Below are positions 34,794 through 43,897 of a stretch of 64,000 nt of DNA, piece by piece. The position numbers and the translations under genes were made by a program. The first letter of the stretch is position 1; the number at the start of each line of letters is the position of its first letter. Source of the DNA: Cytobacillus depressus (lineage in GTDB: Bacteria; Bacillota; Bacilli; Bacillales; Cytobacillaceae); NCBI RefSeq assembly GCF_008923245.1, contig NZ_WBOS01000015.1, forward strand, positions 44,907-108,906. Direction: 5' to 3'. Below the pieces are notes generated by a model. The model searched no databases. It was not told the origin of the DNA and saw only the letters and a program-made list of their open reading frames with translations.

Positions 34794-35375
34794 TTAACCA
34801 ACCTGCAAGCCAAAATCAGTAGCAATTCTTGCGAGTCCGCCTTGGTAGCCGGAACCAACAGCTGAGAATTTCCATTCACCGTTATGGCGATATAACTCCC
34901 CTACAATGATGGCTGTTTCAATCGAGAAATCCTCTCCAAGATCGTAGCGAGTAATCTCTTCATTTGTTTCTTCATTAACAATTCGCACAAATGAATTGGA
35001 AACTTGTCCAAAGTTTTGCCCACGGCTTTCAGCATCGTGAATCGTAATAACGAAAGAAATTCTTTCAACAATTGCAGGAACAGCGCTTAAATTAACATTT
35101 ACTTGCTCATCGTCGCCATCCCCTTCTCCTGTGCGATTATCTCCCGTATGTACAACAGAGCCATTTCCACCCTGGAGCTGATTATAGAAAATAAAGTCTT
35201 TTTCAGAGGCGCATTTTCCAGCTGCATCAAGTAAAAATACGCTTGCATCTAAATCAAAAGCATTTCCTCCGTCATATTTATTCGTATCCCAGCCAAGTCC
35301 GACAATGACTTTAGATAAACCAGGGTTCGTTTTTGTTAAATCTACCTTTTGTCCTTTTGATAAAGAAATAGCCAT
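34794..35375 (-). CDS. TerD family stress protein, first copy
   Basis: A 193-residue TerD domain protein ([60 protein letters not shown]). The ATG at 35375 is nine bases after GAAGGG; the one at 35384 abuts that site. With its neighbour it forms a two-gene unit ending at the 34110 terminator. No TerC-like membrane partner or YceF-type gene is adjacent, unlike the B. subtilis yceCDEF cluster. Confidence 0.92.
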   Translation of the reverse strand: MAISLSKGQKVDLTKTNPGLSKVIVGLGWDTNKYDGGNAFDLDASVFLLDAAGKCASEKDFIFYNQLQGGNGSVVHTGDNRTGEGDGDDEQVNVNLSAVPAIVERISFVITIHDAESRGQNFGQVSNSFVRIVNEETNEEITRYDLGEDFSIETAIIVGELYRHNGEWKFSAVGSGYQGGLARIATDFGLQVG

Positions 35376-35644
35376 TACAATCATCCCTTCAAATAAAAAT
35401 TATAAGGAAGCAACAGTCAAATAATATATCGAAGGAAAAAATACTTTTTCCCTCTCACACATAGTGTAACTTCTAATTTTAAAAATGTAAAAAGTTTGTC
35501 TTTATTAAATCTATTCTACTAAAGATAATTGGCAATTACTACTACAAGATAGGCTAAAAACCAAACTTGCCACCTTTTTCCGATTAAATACATAGGATAT
35601 TCAATAATGCTATTAAAAAGCAGAAAATGAAGGAGTGTTATTTC

Positions 35645-36418
35645 TTGGGCTTATATACGAATGGGCAGATTGTGCCTAATCTTTATAATAAAAAGCTGCA
35701 AATAAAGGATACCCCTAATCAAGATTCTTTTCGTGTAAATTATTTGCAGGAGGTTCTGCAACAGCAGGAAGCGATCAATCGAAAACTTTCAGATGCATAT
35801 GAAGAAATCGATGTGCAGTTAACTGAATCCTTCAAAGATATGCATCAAATATTAAAGCGTTCATCTTCAAAGCAAGATAAGGATATAGTTGATATTATGA
35901 TCAGGCTTGAAAATCAGGAAGAAATGATGCAACAGTTTTTAGGAAAAATGCATAATCAGGAGTCTAATAATAAAATCATTTTGGATCGGCTAAGCGAGTT
36001 GGAAAAAAGGAATATTCAAATAGCGGAAAGCTTGAAAAATGAAAGCTTAATCAATCAAGCCATCCTAGATCAAGTGTCAGTTCAGCATGCGTCAACAGAA
36101 GCGTTAGCGGGCAAGATAAATGAATTTGAATCCATCGCGGAAAATTTTTCAGGGCAGTTAATGAAGCAAGAAACAATATACGAAGAAATTTCGAAACAGC
36201 TTGAGGTGCAAGAGGTTTTTCATACGACTGTCATGCAAAGATTAGATGAACAAGAAGCATTAGTACAAAAAATAGGAAGACAGCTCGATAATTTTCGCTC
36301 TGTTTTCTTTGAACGGGTAACGTATTTAAGCGATAAAATGGAATCAGGCATTAGACAATTAGTCAGGCCTGTGAAAAGCTATTTTATCCAGCCGGAAGAA
36401 AAAGAGAAAAGTAAGTAA
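35645..36418 (+). CDS. Coiled-coil protein made of 14-residue tandem repeats
   Basis: TTG 35645 is nine bases after AAGGAG and is the likely start (257 residues). After a short N-terminal region the protein has ten consecutive 14-residue units (nt 35873-36292), for example QEEMMQQFLGKMHN, QETIYEEISKQLEV, QEVFHTTVMQRLDE and QEALVQKIGRQLDN. Each begins with Gln-Glu or similar and ends with a hydrophobic-Asn/Glu step, giving two heptads per unit. No signal peptide or membrane helix. It should form a long rod; function unknown. A terminator follows. Confidence 0.7.
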   Translation: MGLYTNGQIVPNLYNKKLQIKDTPNQDSFRVNYLQEVLQQQEAINRKLSDAYEEIDVQLTESFKDMHQILKRSSSKQDKDIVDIMIRLENQEEMMQQFLGKMHNQESNNKIILDRLSELEKRNIQIAESLKNESLINQAILDQVSVQHASTEALAGKINEFESIAENFSGQLMKQETIYEEISKQLEVQEVFHTTVMQRLDEQEALVQKIGRQLDNFRSVFFERVTYLSDKMESGIRQLVRPVKSYFIQPEEKEKSK

Positions 36419-36434
36419 AAATTCCCATATTTAC

Positions 36435-36469
36435 AAAGAAAAAGGAAGGTTTAGCCTTTCTTTTTCTTT
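36435..36469 (+). terminator. Terminator of the coiled-coil gene
   Basis: AAAGAAAAAGGAAGG pairs with CCTTTCTTTTTCTTT (one mismatch) around TTTAG. Confidence 0.75.
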
Positions 36470-36520
36470 GTCTAAAATAAGATTAAAAATATTCAAAAAA
36501 GTCTACACTTTTAAGTTGTT

Positions 36521-36544
36521 TTGTTGTATACTGTTATATAACAA
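36521..36544. promoter_or_regulatory. Palindrome upstream of the YhfH-like gene (candidate operator)
   Basis: TTGTTGTATA (36521-36530) and TATATAACAA (36535-36544) are inverted repeats (9 of 10) around CTGT. The site lies 43 bases before the start codon and overlaps TATA-rich promoter-like sequence. I cannot name the regulator. Confidence 0.35.
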
Positions 36545-36586
36545 GTCGAGAATAAATAAACTGTATTATAAAAAGGAGAGGATAAC

Positions 36587-36718
36587 ATGTTAAAAGGTCG
36601 AGAAAGCTTAAAGGTTATGCCAAAAAGGATCTGTGCTGAATGTGGGCAAAAAATGAATGAGCATACAGAATCGTATTTAATGGAATGTGATCGCTGCTTA
36701 TCGAAAAAATCTGAATAA
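36587..36718 (+). CDS. yhfH: YhfH family small zinc-ribbon protein
   Basis: A 43-residue protein: MLKGRESLKVMPKRICAECG, then QKMNEHTESYLMECDRC and a short tail. The CxxC pairs (CAECG and CDRC) fit the YhfH family of small probable zinc-binding proteins. AAAAGGAGAGGATAAC precedes the ATG. Function unknown. It forms its own unit with a terminator and an upstream palindrome. Confidence 0.75.
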   Translation: MLKGRESLKVMPKRICAECGQKMNEHTESYLMECDRCLSKKSE

Positions 36719-36726
36719 GGAATTTA

Positions 36727-36760
36727 AACAGCAATGGAAAATTAATCTTCCATTGCTGTT
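36727..36760 (+). terminator. Terminator of the YhfH-like gene
   Basis: AACAGCAATGGA pairs perfectly with TCCATTGCTGTT around a 10-nt loop, followed by TTTAT. Confidence 0.9.
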
Positions 36761-36865
36761 TTATATTTCATTTGAACTTGTGCGAACAAATGAATAAGTT
36801 GGTGCTTAAACTCAAACCTTATGGTTACATCCCTTTTGAAATGAACAATGGAGGTAAGAAACTTA

Positions 36866-37027
36866 GTGAAAAATGACAAGCAAGCACTAGAAGAGGCGAA
36901 CCGAAAAGAGAGTAATCTTAAACAAGATAATTATCCAAGTAACTCCATTGATGAGCACCGTTCAGTCGAAACCGGGAATATCTTATTAGCAGAAAAGGAA
37001 CTTGGACAACAAAATGAAAATTTATAA
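36866..37027 (+). CDS. Small charged protein (53 residues)
   Basis: A GTG start at 36866 lies eleven bases after GGAGG. The product is hydrophilic: KNDKQALEEANRKESNLKQD, later SSIDEHRSVETGN-like sequence and ILLAEKELGQQNENL. It has no membrane segment and looks intrinsically disordered, like many forespore-specific small proteins, but no family is recognised. Confidence 0.45.
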   Translation: MKNDKQALEEANRKESNLKQDNYPSNSIDEHRSVETGNILLAEKELGQQNENL

Positions 37028-37060
37028 GAAATCCATAGCTATAGTTCTTTACGTACAAAA

Positions 37061-37088
37061 AAGACTGTTGATTAAAGGCAACAGTCTT
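37061..37088 (-). terminator. Terminator of the YdjO-like gene
   Basis: AAGACTGTTG and CAACAGTCTT form a 10-bp stem; on the minus strand six T follow. It also sits 34 bases after the plus-strand small gene. Confidence 0.85.
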
Positions 37089-37099
37089 AATCCAATCAC

Positions 37100-37282
37100 T
37101 TATTCAATTTGTGGCAATTCTCTCATCTCAAAGTTTGTATCATTACCGCATAGTGGACATTTTAAATCAGCTGAGGCAAATTCCTTGCGCATCCAGCCAT
37201 TACAGCTACTACATGCATAAACTTCTGTATCAAGCATGACTACTTCTGGTTTATCGTCTTGGCCTCTTCTATTGAAAAAGAT
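37100..37282 (-). CDS. YdjO-like cold-inducible zinc-ribbon protein, apparent ATC start
   Basis: The conserved part is FFNRRGQDDKPEVV, YACSSCNGWMRKEFASADLK and CPLCGN, matching the small B. subtilis protein YdjO with its CxxC-CxxC ribbon. There is no ATG, GTG or TTG in frame near a ribosome site; AAAAAGGGGG (37291-37300) is eight bases before ATC at 37282, which would encode the usual M-F-F-N beginning. The open frame continues upstream to an ATG at 37351, but that passes through the ribosome site and adds an unrelated hydrophobic extension. About 61 residues. Confidence 0.6.
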   Translation of the reverse strand: MFFNRRGQDDKPEVVMLDTEVYACSSCNGWMRKEFASADLKCPLCGNDTNFEMRELPQIE

Positions 37283-37382
37283 AACAAACGCCCCCTTTTT
37301 TACTAGTATGGACAAAAAAAGGGAAATTATCCTGATAGAAATCAACACCATAATGTAAATTATCTAAATGGAGGTTCCCTGT

Positions 37383-37529
37383 ATGGACTCAAGAAACTCG
37401 GGAAAAAAATTCACTGTCGTTGGAACTGATATTGATGAGGTGAAACGGCTGAACAGTCAATCGGGTCTATCTTATAATGAGGTAAAAACGTTATTGGCCC
37501 GAAAGCTAATGAATAAATATCCGGAATAA
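37383..37529 (+). CDS. Small protein resembling a gamma-type SASP repeat
   Basis: A 48-residue protein starting MDSRNSGKKFTVVGTDIDEV with KRLNSQSGLSYNEVKTLLAR downstream. GTDIDEVKRLNSQS looks like the GTdxxxVrxqNqqS unit of gamma-type small acid-soluble spore proteins, so a spore-core role is possible. GGAGGTT lies six bases before the ATG and a strong terminator follows. Confidence 0.55.
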   Translation: MDSRNSGKKFTVVGTDIDEVKRLNSQSGLSYNEVKTLLARKLMNKYPE

Positions 37530-37533
37530 CAGT

Positions 37534-37568
37534 GAAAAAGAAGTTGCAGATAGCGCAACTTCTTTTTC
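37534..37568. terminator. Bidirectional terminator
   Basis: GAAAAAGAAGTTGC pairs perfectly with GCAACTTCTTTTTC around a 7-nt loop, between convergent genes. Confidence 0.9.
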
Positions 37569-37569
37569 G

Positions 37570-38751
37570 TTAATACTTAGAGACTGACAATACCGAATTA
37601 TGCCCTTTTTCTTCCCTAATTAACCAAATATTAAGCATAACACCGATGAAGCTTAAAATGCTAAAAAATAAGTATAACGTATAAACATTGAATTCTTCAT
37701 AGATGATTCCGCCGATAAACGTACAGAACCAGTTCCCAACACCATTTCCAAATGCTGAATATAAAGTAATCGCAGTAGCTGTAATATGTACGGGCGTTAT
37801 ATCTTTAACATATTGAAGACCAGCAGGAATAAACAAACCGATTGAGAAGCCTTGAATGACGGCTGTGCAATAAATTAACCAAAGGCTTGGCTCCGTAAAA
37901 TAAAGCAGCCATCTAATACAGGAAACAATTCCAGCTAGTGTTGCGATCTTCAATAGTCCGAAGCGATGAATCCAACTGCCAGCTGCTTTCATAAAAGGGA
38001 TTTCCGATAAGACGGCAATTAGAAAGGCAATGCCGATTCCCGTATATGTCCCACCTCGATTTTCAATAAAGAGTCCAAAGTAATTATTATTCGCTAGATT
38101 CGGTCCGAAAATAAGAAAAGTAATCACTAGAAAAATGAGAAATCTTTTAACTACGAGAATCTCCTTTATTCCCGCAAGGAGGTTCTGCTTTTTAGATACT
38201 TTTTCAGCTGGCATCTTTAATGCAAGGAAGCTAGCAATAATTAATGAAGCAAAAAACGAAATAAAGATGATCTTAGGATTCCATTCAGAAAGCCTTCCCA
38301 TAATAAATACGGCTAGCCCAAAGCCGAGTGATCCAAATAAACGAATATTGCCATAGTTCACTTTAACAGTACTCGTATATTTAATCGACAAACTATCAGA
38401 AATTGGAATAATTGCACTTTGGAAAATAGCCACACATGTTGCGATAATAAATATCCAGTAATAGCCGCTAAATAAGATAAAACCAAGCCCGAATAATCCG
38501 GCAATGAAAGTTGTTACGGTAAGTATTTTTATCGGTGCGTTTAGCTTATCTGAAAGCATTCCCCATAACGGCTGAAAGAAAATCATAATGATAGGGCTGA
38601 TCGACATAATGATGCCAATTTGATACCCATTTAATTGTTCAGCGTCACTTAAATAAACACTTAATAACGGAAGTAAGCTACCAGTACCAAAAAAAGTGAA
38701 AAGGTAAAATCCTTGCATCGTCAGTATATTTCTCTTTACATGTCTGTCCAT
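37570..38751 (-). CDS. MFS transporter (MFS_1-like/nucleoside-H+ symporter type)
   Basis: A 393-residue protein with twelve predicted helices. The N-terminus (MQGFYLFTFFGTGSLLPLLS), FFQPLWGMLSDKLNAPIKIL with the loop 2-3 motif, and GNIRLFGSLGFGLAVFIMG resemble the PPP/LacY-like MFS_1 group (B. subtilis YwbF-like). The substrate is not readable from sequence. AAGGGGTTTCTAAA precedes the ATG. Single gene. Confidence 0.85.
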   Translation of the reverse strand: MDRHVKRNILTMQGFYLFTFFGTGSLLPLLSVYLSDAEQLNGYQIGIIMSISPIIMIFFQPLWGMLSDKLNAPIKILTVTTFIAGLFGLGFILFSGYYWIFIIATCVAIFQSAIIPISDSLSIKYTSTVKVNYGNIRLFGSLGFGLAVFIMGRLSEWNPKIIFISFFASLIIASFLALKMPAEKVSKKQNLLAGIKEILVVKRFLIFLVITFLIFGPNLANNNYFGLFIENRGGTYTGIGIAFLIAVLSEIPFMKAAGSWIHRFGLLKIATLAGIVSCIRWLLYFTEPSLWLIYCTAVIQGFSIGLFIPAGLQYVKDITPVHITATAITLYSAFGNGVGNWFCTFIGGIIYEEFNVYTLYLFFSILSFIGVMLNIWLIREEKGHNSVLSVSKY

Positions 38752-38792
38752 TTTAGAAACCCCTTAATTCGCTAAGTAACAATATTGTAACA

Positions 38793-40493
38793 TTATTTTT
38801 TATTCGCGACGAAATTTATTGTTATTCCTTTATCAATTTTCCTGGCACTTAGCTTAAGAGTGAATAGAGCAACTCCGAGTGATATTGCAATCGTCATTAC
38901 TGCAGAAATAATCATTAATAATATTTGATTGGCGGCTTTCCATTCAAGAAGTGAAACGAGCAGTCCAAATAATCCCATTGGCCTTTCCCCTTCATTAAAA
39001 ATAGCTATGGTATCCGTAGGAATGAGAACAATAATCGACGGAAGTGCCGCAATGAGCAAATAACCGAAAGATAGGAACATTAATAAAAATGAGACACCTG
39101 TTTCGAGTCTATTTTGCGGATTATTTGGATTATATTTCGCGCCGATGGAACCAAGCCACAGGCCTATCCCTGTAATGCCTAATGATATAATTGCTACAAC
39201 AGCCATCCCAAATAAGATATTAAAAGGATGCCATTTTAAAATTATTCCGCCAGCTATTTCCAAAACAAATAGAAAAACGGCAGGGATGAGCCAATTGATC
39301 CAAAACTTTCCTAACGCGATCTTCCAGCCTGATAATGGCAAAACATGGAGTAAATGAATAGAATACGCTTCTCTAGCAATAGAAGACGAAGCAAATCCAC
39401 TAGTAAGAAACGTAAAGATAAATAAAAAGATCGCTTGGGCAACCATCCAGGATACATCTGGATTATTCATAATTAAACGAATGCTCTCTTCGTCATTCAT
39501 AATAGATATGACAGGAAAAAACATAAAGAAGACAAATGGAATAAATGCTACCCATTCCCTAATATCTCTTTGAATGGCTCGCCATTCCTTCACACCGATC
39601 GCAATAACCGGACTCGTAAGCTTAACACGAACTTTCGTTCCCTTCCGTTTTTTCTTCGGACGATTTCCTTCATTCATCTTGATCCAGCCAGTCCGAAATC
39701 CTTTCTCTACTAAGGAGGATGAGAAAGAGAGCATGAATAGGGTGAGAATGATCGTCATAAGAAGAGGAAGAATGAAGCCAATGGACCCAACTGACGCACT
39801 TGAAAGGACTTGGGCTGCCCATTCCATTGGGATCCACTTAGGCATTGGCGGAAAATCAGCGACTCTAGCCCTGCTCGGCTGATTTTTCATCAATAAATTC
39901 GGCAGCTGAGTTAGGACATAGACGATAATTCCGGCAAGGGCACTCATTGCTGTCATTAACTCTTTTGCACGATGCACCGGAATGATTTGAATTAAAAGCA
40001 AATTTAATAAATAGGCAATACTCATCCCGATTAATGTAAATAAAAAGGCCGTTAAATAAGCAATTGGAAAAAAGAGTATACTTGCACGACTAGCAATTCC
40101 AAAAACGGTTAATAGAATAATAGAAAATAAGCAAAAGAATCCTGGAAACCCGATAAAGCTTTGTAGAAACTTGAACCAATATATGCTGCGCGTTTTGATT
40201 GGCAAAGTAAATAATAATGTTAAATCATTTGTTCCATATAGATTTTTAAATACTTGTGGCACCCCAAACAAAATATTAAAAGTCAAAAGCGCTGAAAAGG
40301 CATAGGCATATATAGAGGAAAAAAACTCGCTTGGCAGCGTCATAGCCATTGCGCCGACCGCAAAGCTTAAAATAACGGTGAATATGATAGCGGCAATACT
40401 TGAAAAGACAATCGCTATTTTCGTGCTGTCTGGAGCTGTGCGAAATTGGTTTTTTCCCATTTTCCAATATAGCCGTATTAAGTTTTTTGTCAT
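38793..40493 (-). CDS. ABC exporter permease subunit
   Basis: A 566-residue protein with about twelve helices and a central cytoplasmic segment (GNRPKKKRKGTKVRVKLTSP). It starts MTKNLIRLYWKMGKNQFR, a type seen in large ABC-2-like permeases of Firmicutes that pair with an EcsA-type ATPase. The ATG overlaps the stop of the ATPase gene (ATGA), so both form one export system. Substrate unknown; bacitracin or peptide export and protein-secretion support are possibilities for relatives. Confidence 0.85.
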   Translation of the reverse strand: MTKNLIRLYWKMGKNQFRTAPDSTKIAIVFSSIAAIIFTVILSFAVGAMAMTLPSEFFSSIYAYAFSALLTFNILFGVPQVFKNLYGTNDLTLLFTLPIKTRSIYWFKFLQSFIGFPGFFCLFSIILLTVFGIASRASILFFPIAYLTAFLFTLIGMSIAYLLNLLLIQIIPVHRAKELMTAMSALAGIIVYVLTQLPNLLMKNQPSRARVADFPPMPKWIPMEWAAQVLSSASVGSIGFILPLLMTIILTLFMLSFSSSLVEKGFRTGWIKMNEGNRPKKKRKGTKVRVKLTSPVIAIGVKEWRAIQRDIREWVAFIPFVFFMFFPVISIMNDEESIRLIMNNPDVSWMVAQAIFLFIFTFLTSGFASSSIAREAYSIHLLHVLPLSGWKIALGKFWINWLIPAVFLFVLEIAGGIILKWHPFNILFGMAVVAIISLGITGIGLWLGSIGAKYNPNNPQNRLETGVSFLLMFLSFGYLLIAALPSIIVLIPTDTIAIFNEGERPMGLFGLLVSLLEWKAANQILLMIISAVMTIAISLGVALFTLKLSARKIDKGITINFVANKK

Positions 40494-41287
40494 TTCTCCA
40501 CCCTTTCTTTATCATCTGCCAGCTCTTGGATTAGCTGCTTCATGTCTGTATCACCTGTTAACTCTAAAAATAAATCTTCTAAAGATGTATCAGCTTTACC
40601 TTCCTTTTCTCTTAATTCTGCCATTGTTCCAATCGCGATTAATTCTCCATTCTTAATGATGCCGACCCGATCACACATTTGTTCTGCAATTTCAAGAATA
40701 TGTGTGGACATAAAAACGGTCATCCCTTGTCTGCATAAAGACTGGAGCAAGTTTTTTAATGTTTTGGCACCTTTTGGATCCAACCCTACAGTCGGTTCAT
40801 CCAAGAATAGCACTTCTGGCTGGTGAATCAGCGCTCCGCATATATTGATCTTTTGTTTCATTCCATGTGAATAGGATTCTATTAATTCATCCGCTCTCTC
40901 AAACAGTTCGAATAACGAAAGATACCTCTCCATTCTATCTTCAAATACATCTTGTTTGATTTCAAAAACACTGCCTATAAACCTTAAAAACTCTCTGCCT
41001 GATAGCTTGGGATATAGATTGGGATGGTCTGGGATATACGCCATTTTCCTCTTTGCTTCAAGCGGATTTTTCCAAATATCTTCCCCAGCTATTTCTATTT
41101 GGCCGCTTCCCGGCTCAAGCAAACCAGTCATCATTTTTATTGTTGTTGTTTTTCCAGCTCCGTTTGGACCTAAAAAGCAGAACAGCTCCCCTTTTTTAAT
41201 TTCAAAATTAATTTCTTTCACGGCATGAAATGAACCGTATCTTTTCGAAAGATTTTTCACAACGATCGAATGAACATTATTCATCAT
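40490..41287 (-). CDS. ABC exporter ATPase subunit
   Basis: A 265-residue ATPase with Walker A GPNGAGKT, signature YSHGMKQKINICGAL, Walker B VLFLDEPTVGLD and switch STHILEIAEQ. The closest general type is the YthP/EcsA/BcrA-like group. GAGGTG precedes the first of two ATG codons. It is the first gene of a two-gene operon with the permease. Confidence 0.9.
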   Translation of the reverse strand: MMNNVHSIVVKNLSKRYGSFHAVKEINFEIKKGELFCFLGPNGAGKTTTIKMMTGLLEPGSGQIEIAGEDIWKNPLEAKRKMAYIPDHPNLYPKLSGREFLRFIGSVFEIKQDVFEDRMERYLSLFELFERADELIESYSHGMKQKINICGALIHQPEVLFLDEPTVGLDPKGAKTLKNLLQSLCRQGMTVFMSTHILEIAEQMCDRVGIIKNGELIAIGTMAELREKEGKADTSLEDLFLELTGDTDMKQLIQELADDKERVEK

Positions 41288-41663
41288 TAAAACACCTCAA
41301 CAATTTAATATAACTTGACTATACGTCTATTTTTAGAAAAGGTTCCAGCTTTTTACTTTATTCCAGGATAAATTTAGTATAAATTGTAAATCTCGGATAT
41401 ACGTGTGAGGTTAATGGGTTTTATTCGGTACGAAAAACTTAGTGAACATGTACTCATTTGGCGGTTGTTAACATCAACATTATTATTGGAAGTTTTTGAA
41501 GAAGTTGTTAGACGATGTCGAATATTATCAGAATATTTTTTGTTTTATTGGTTGATTATTAATCTAATATATTGTTACGATATGTAATGTAGGTGTTCGC
41601 AAGAGAATTCTACTCAACATGGCATCATGAAATACATAGATTACGATTCTAAGGAGGAGTTTT
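41288..41663. other. Intergenic region upstream of dhaS
   Basis: 376 bases without a convincing gene. A 60-codon open frame at 41405-41587 has no ribosome site and a composition unlike its neighbours, so I do not call it. The last 20 bases carry the dhaS ribosome site. No operator or riboswitch could be recognised. Confidence 0.6.
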
Positions 41664-43148
41664 ATGAGCCAGTTAACAGTTAATTTGAAAGAGAAAGTAG
41701 AAAAGTTCTTAAGCGGGAAAAAACATTTGTACATTAATGGAGAATTCGTAGAAAGTAAATCACAGAAGACGTTTGAAACATATAACCCTGCCACTGGAGA
41801 AGTACTTGCTAATGTTTATGAAGCAGGACCGGAAGATATTGATCTCGCTGTTCGTGCAGCCCGCAAGGCTTTTGATGAAGGTCCATGGTCTAAGATGGGA
41901 ACTGCTAAGAGAAGCAGATTGATGTATAAACTGGCAGATTTAATGGAAGAGCATGCAGCTGAATTAGCGCAATTAGAAACGTTAGATAATGGAAAGCCAA
42001 TTCGTGAAACAACGAATGCAGATATCCCTCTTGCTGTCGAGCATATGCGCTATTATGCAGGATGGACAACAAAAATTGTCGGACAAACGATTCCAGTAAA
42101 CGGTCCGTTCTTTAACTATACACGCCATGAAGCTGTCGGAGTTGTCGGCCAAATCATTCCGTGGAACTTCCCGCTTCTTATGGCAATGTGGAAATTAGGA
42201 GCTGCTCTTGCTACAGGCTGTACAGTCGTCTTAAAGCCTGCTGAGCAAACTCCGCTTTCAGCTTTATATTTAGCTGAGTTAATTCAAGAAGCTGGCTTCC
42301 CGCCTGGTGTCGTTAATATCGTACCTGGCTTTGGAGAAACAGCTGGTCAGCCGCTCGTGGATCATCCGCTTGTAGACAAAATTGCATTTACAGGCTCTAC
42401 AGAAGTTGGAAAATCAATTATGGAAAGAGCTTCAAAAACATTGAAGCGAGTTACGCTTGAACTTGGCGGAAAATCACCAAACATCATCCTCCCAGACGCT
42501 GATTTATCGAAAGCCATTCCTGGTGCATTAAATGGTGTGATGTTTAACCAAGGTCAAGTATGCTGTGCCGGGTCCCGTGTATTTATTCAAAAGAAACATT
42601 TTGACAATGTTGTTGCAGATATGGCAAGCCATGCGAAAAAGATCAAGCAAGGTGCCGGTATTCATGCTGATACGGAAATTGGGCCGCTCGTTTCGAGCGA
42701 ACAGCAAAACCGTGTCCTTAGCTATATTGAAAAAGGCTTGAATGAAGGTGCTCAGCTCGTTGTTGGTGGCGAGAAGCCTCAAGAACAAGGATATTTCGTG
42801 TCCCCTACTATTTTTGCTGACGTGAGTGATGAGATGACGATTGCGAAGGAGGAAATTTTCGGACCAGTTATTTCAGCACTTCCATATGAAGATCTTGATG
42901 AATTAATTAATCGCGCAAATAGCAGTGAATACGGACTGGCTGCTGGTGTTTGGACTCGTGATGTTGCGAATGCACACTATATTGCGAATAAGCTCCGCGC
43001 TGGAACAGTTTGGGTTAACTGCTACAATGCCTTCGATGCGGCATCTCCGTTCGGCGGCTTCAAGCAGTCAGGAATTGGTCGTGAAATGGGATCTTATGCA
43101 CTTAACAACTATACAGAAGTAAAGAGCGTTTGGATTTCAATGAAATAA
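41664..43148 (+). CDS. dhaS: NAD(P)-dependent aldehyde dehydrogenase DhaS
   Basis: A 494-residue aldehyde dehydrogenase that follows B. subtilis DhaS over its whole length. Key motifs are PWNFPLLMAMWK, FTGSTEVGKSIM, VTLELGGKSPN with the general-base Glu, and GQVCCAGSRVF with the catalytic Cys. PFGGFKQSGIGREMG closes the active site. It oxidises aldehydes to acids; the physiological substrate is not certain. AAGGAGGAG lies just before the ATG and a strong terminator follows. Confidence 0.95.
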   Translation: MSQLTVNLKEKVEKFLSGKKHLYINGEFVESKSQKTFETYNPATGEVLANVYEAGPEDIDLAVRAARKAFDEGPWSKMGTAKRSRLMYKLADLMEEHAAELAQLETLDNGKPIRETTNADIPLAVEHMRYYAGWTTKIVGQTIPVNGPFFNYTRHEAVGVVGQIIPWNFPLLMAMWKLGAALATGCTVVLKPAEQTPLSALYLAELIQEAGFPPGVVNIVPGFGETAGQPLVDHPLVDKIAFTGSTEVGKSIMERASKTLKRVTLELGGKSPNIILPDADLSKAIPGALNGVMFNQGQVCCAGSRVFIQKKHFDNVVADMASHAKKIKQGAGIHADTEIGPLVSSEQQNRVLSYIEKGLNEGAQLVVGGEKPQEQGYFVSPTIFADVSDEMTIAKEEIFGPVISALPYEDLDELINRANSSEYGLAAGVWTRDVANAHYIANKLRAGTVWVNCYNAFDAASPFGGFKQSGIGREMGSYALNNYTEVKSVWISMK

Positions 43149-43161
43149 GAATAGTCTACAG

Positions 43162-43195
43162 AAAAAGCCAAAGGGTTCTTCCTTTGGCTTTTTTT
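43162..43195 (+). terminator. Terminator of dhaS
   Basis: AAAAAGCCAAAGG and CCTTTGGCTTTTT form a 13-bp stem with a TTCTT-type loop and a T run. Confidence 0.9.
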
Positions 43196-43292
43196 CGTTT
43201 CTATTTTTTATTCCCTCTCCCCTAATATGTTCACACATTATCCATAGGATTTTTGGCACATATTCATTATCTTTAAATTGGGAGGGAAAATA

Positions 43293-43892
43293 ATGAAAAA
43301 AATATATCTCATATGTGGACTCGTAGTGTTACTAGGAATTTCGGCGGGGATTTCCTTTTTTATTATCCGCGATACGACATCGAAGATTCCGGATCATATC
43401 ACACTGGTCACAATGCACGAAGAAAAATATGATTTTTCTAAAGAAAATAAAAAACTAAAGCTTGTTGAATTTATGTACACCCACTGCCCTGATATTTGTC
43501 CGACAACAACACAAAAAATGAAGTTTTTGAAAAGAGACTTACAAGAGGCTGGGGTTTACGGCAAAAATGTAGAATTCCTGACGATTTCAATTGATCCGTA
43601 CAGAGATGCTCCTAAGACGATGCGCAAATATATGGAAACTTTTGAAATTGAAGATGACGGGAATTGGCTTCTTTTGACGGGGAATCAAGCAAATATAAAA
43701 CAAGACCAAGCAGAAATTAAAGAACTGGCAAATACCTTTCAGTTCCAATATAGAGATCCTGGCAACGGCTTCTATATTCATAGTACTTTCGTCTATTTGA
43801 TCGATGAAAAAAACAAATTTATCAAAAAATTCCCTATGGGCGAAGACTTTAACGAAAAAGATGTTTTTAAGAAAATAATGGCTGAAATTTAG
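43293..43892 (+). CDS. SCO1/SenC/PrrC family membrane-anchored protein
   Basis: A 199-residue thioredoxin-fold protein anchored by one N-terminal helix. The copper or redox motif is CPDICP in MYTHCPDICPTTTQKM, with the third ligand histidine in YIHSTFVYLID, as in SCO proteins that help assemble the CuA centre of cytochrome oxidase. ATG 43293 has GGGAGGG upstream; the open frame begins earlier at a TTG inside that site. No oxidase genes are nearby. It resembles B. subtilis YpmQ in type. Confidence 0.9.
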   Translation: MKKIYLICGLVVLLGISAGISFFIIRDTTSKIPDHITLVTMHEEKYDFSKENKKLKLVEFMYTHCPDICPTTTQKMKFLKRDLQEAGVYGKNVEFLTISIDPYRDAPKTMRKYMETFEIEDDGNWLLLTGNQANIKQDQAEIKELANTFQFQYRDPGNGFYIHSTFVYLIDEKNKFIKKFPMGEDFNEKDVFKKIMAEI

Positions 43893-43897
43893 CAGCA

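Noticed and set aside
41405..41587. 60-codon open frame upstream of dhaS
   Set aside because: No ribosome site, no conserved motif and atypical composition; it also overlaps the likely promoter region.
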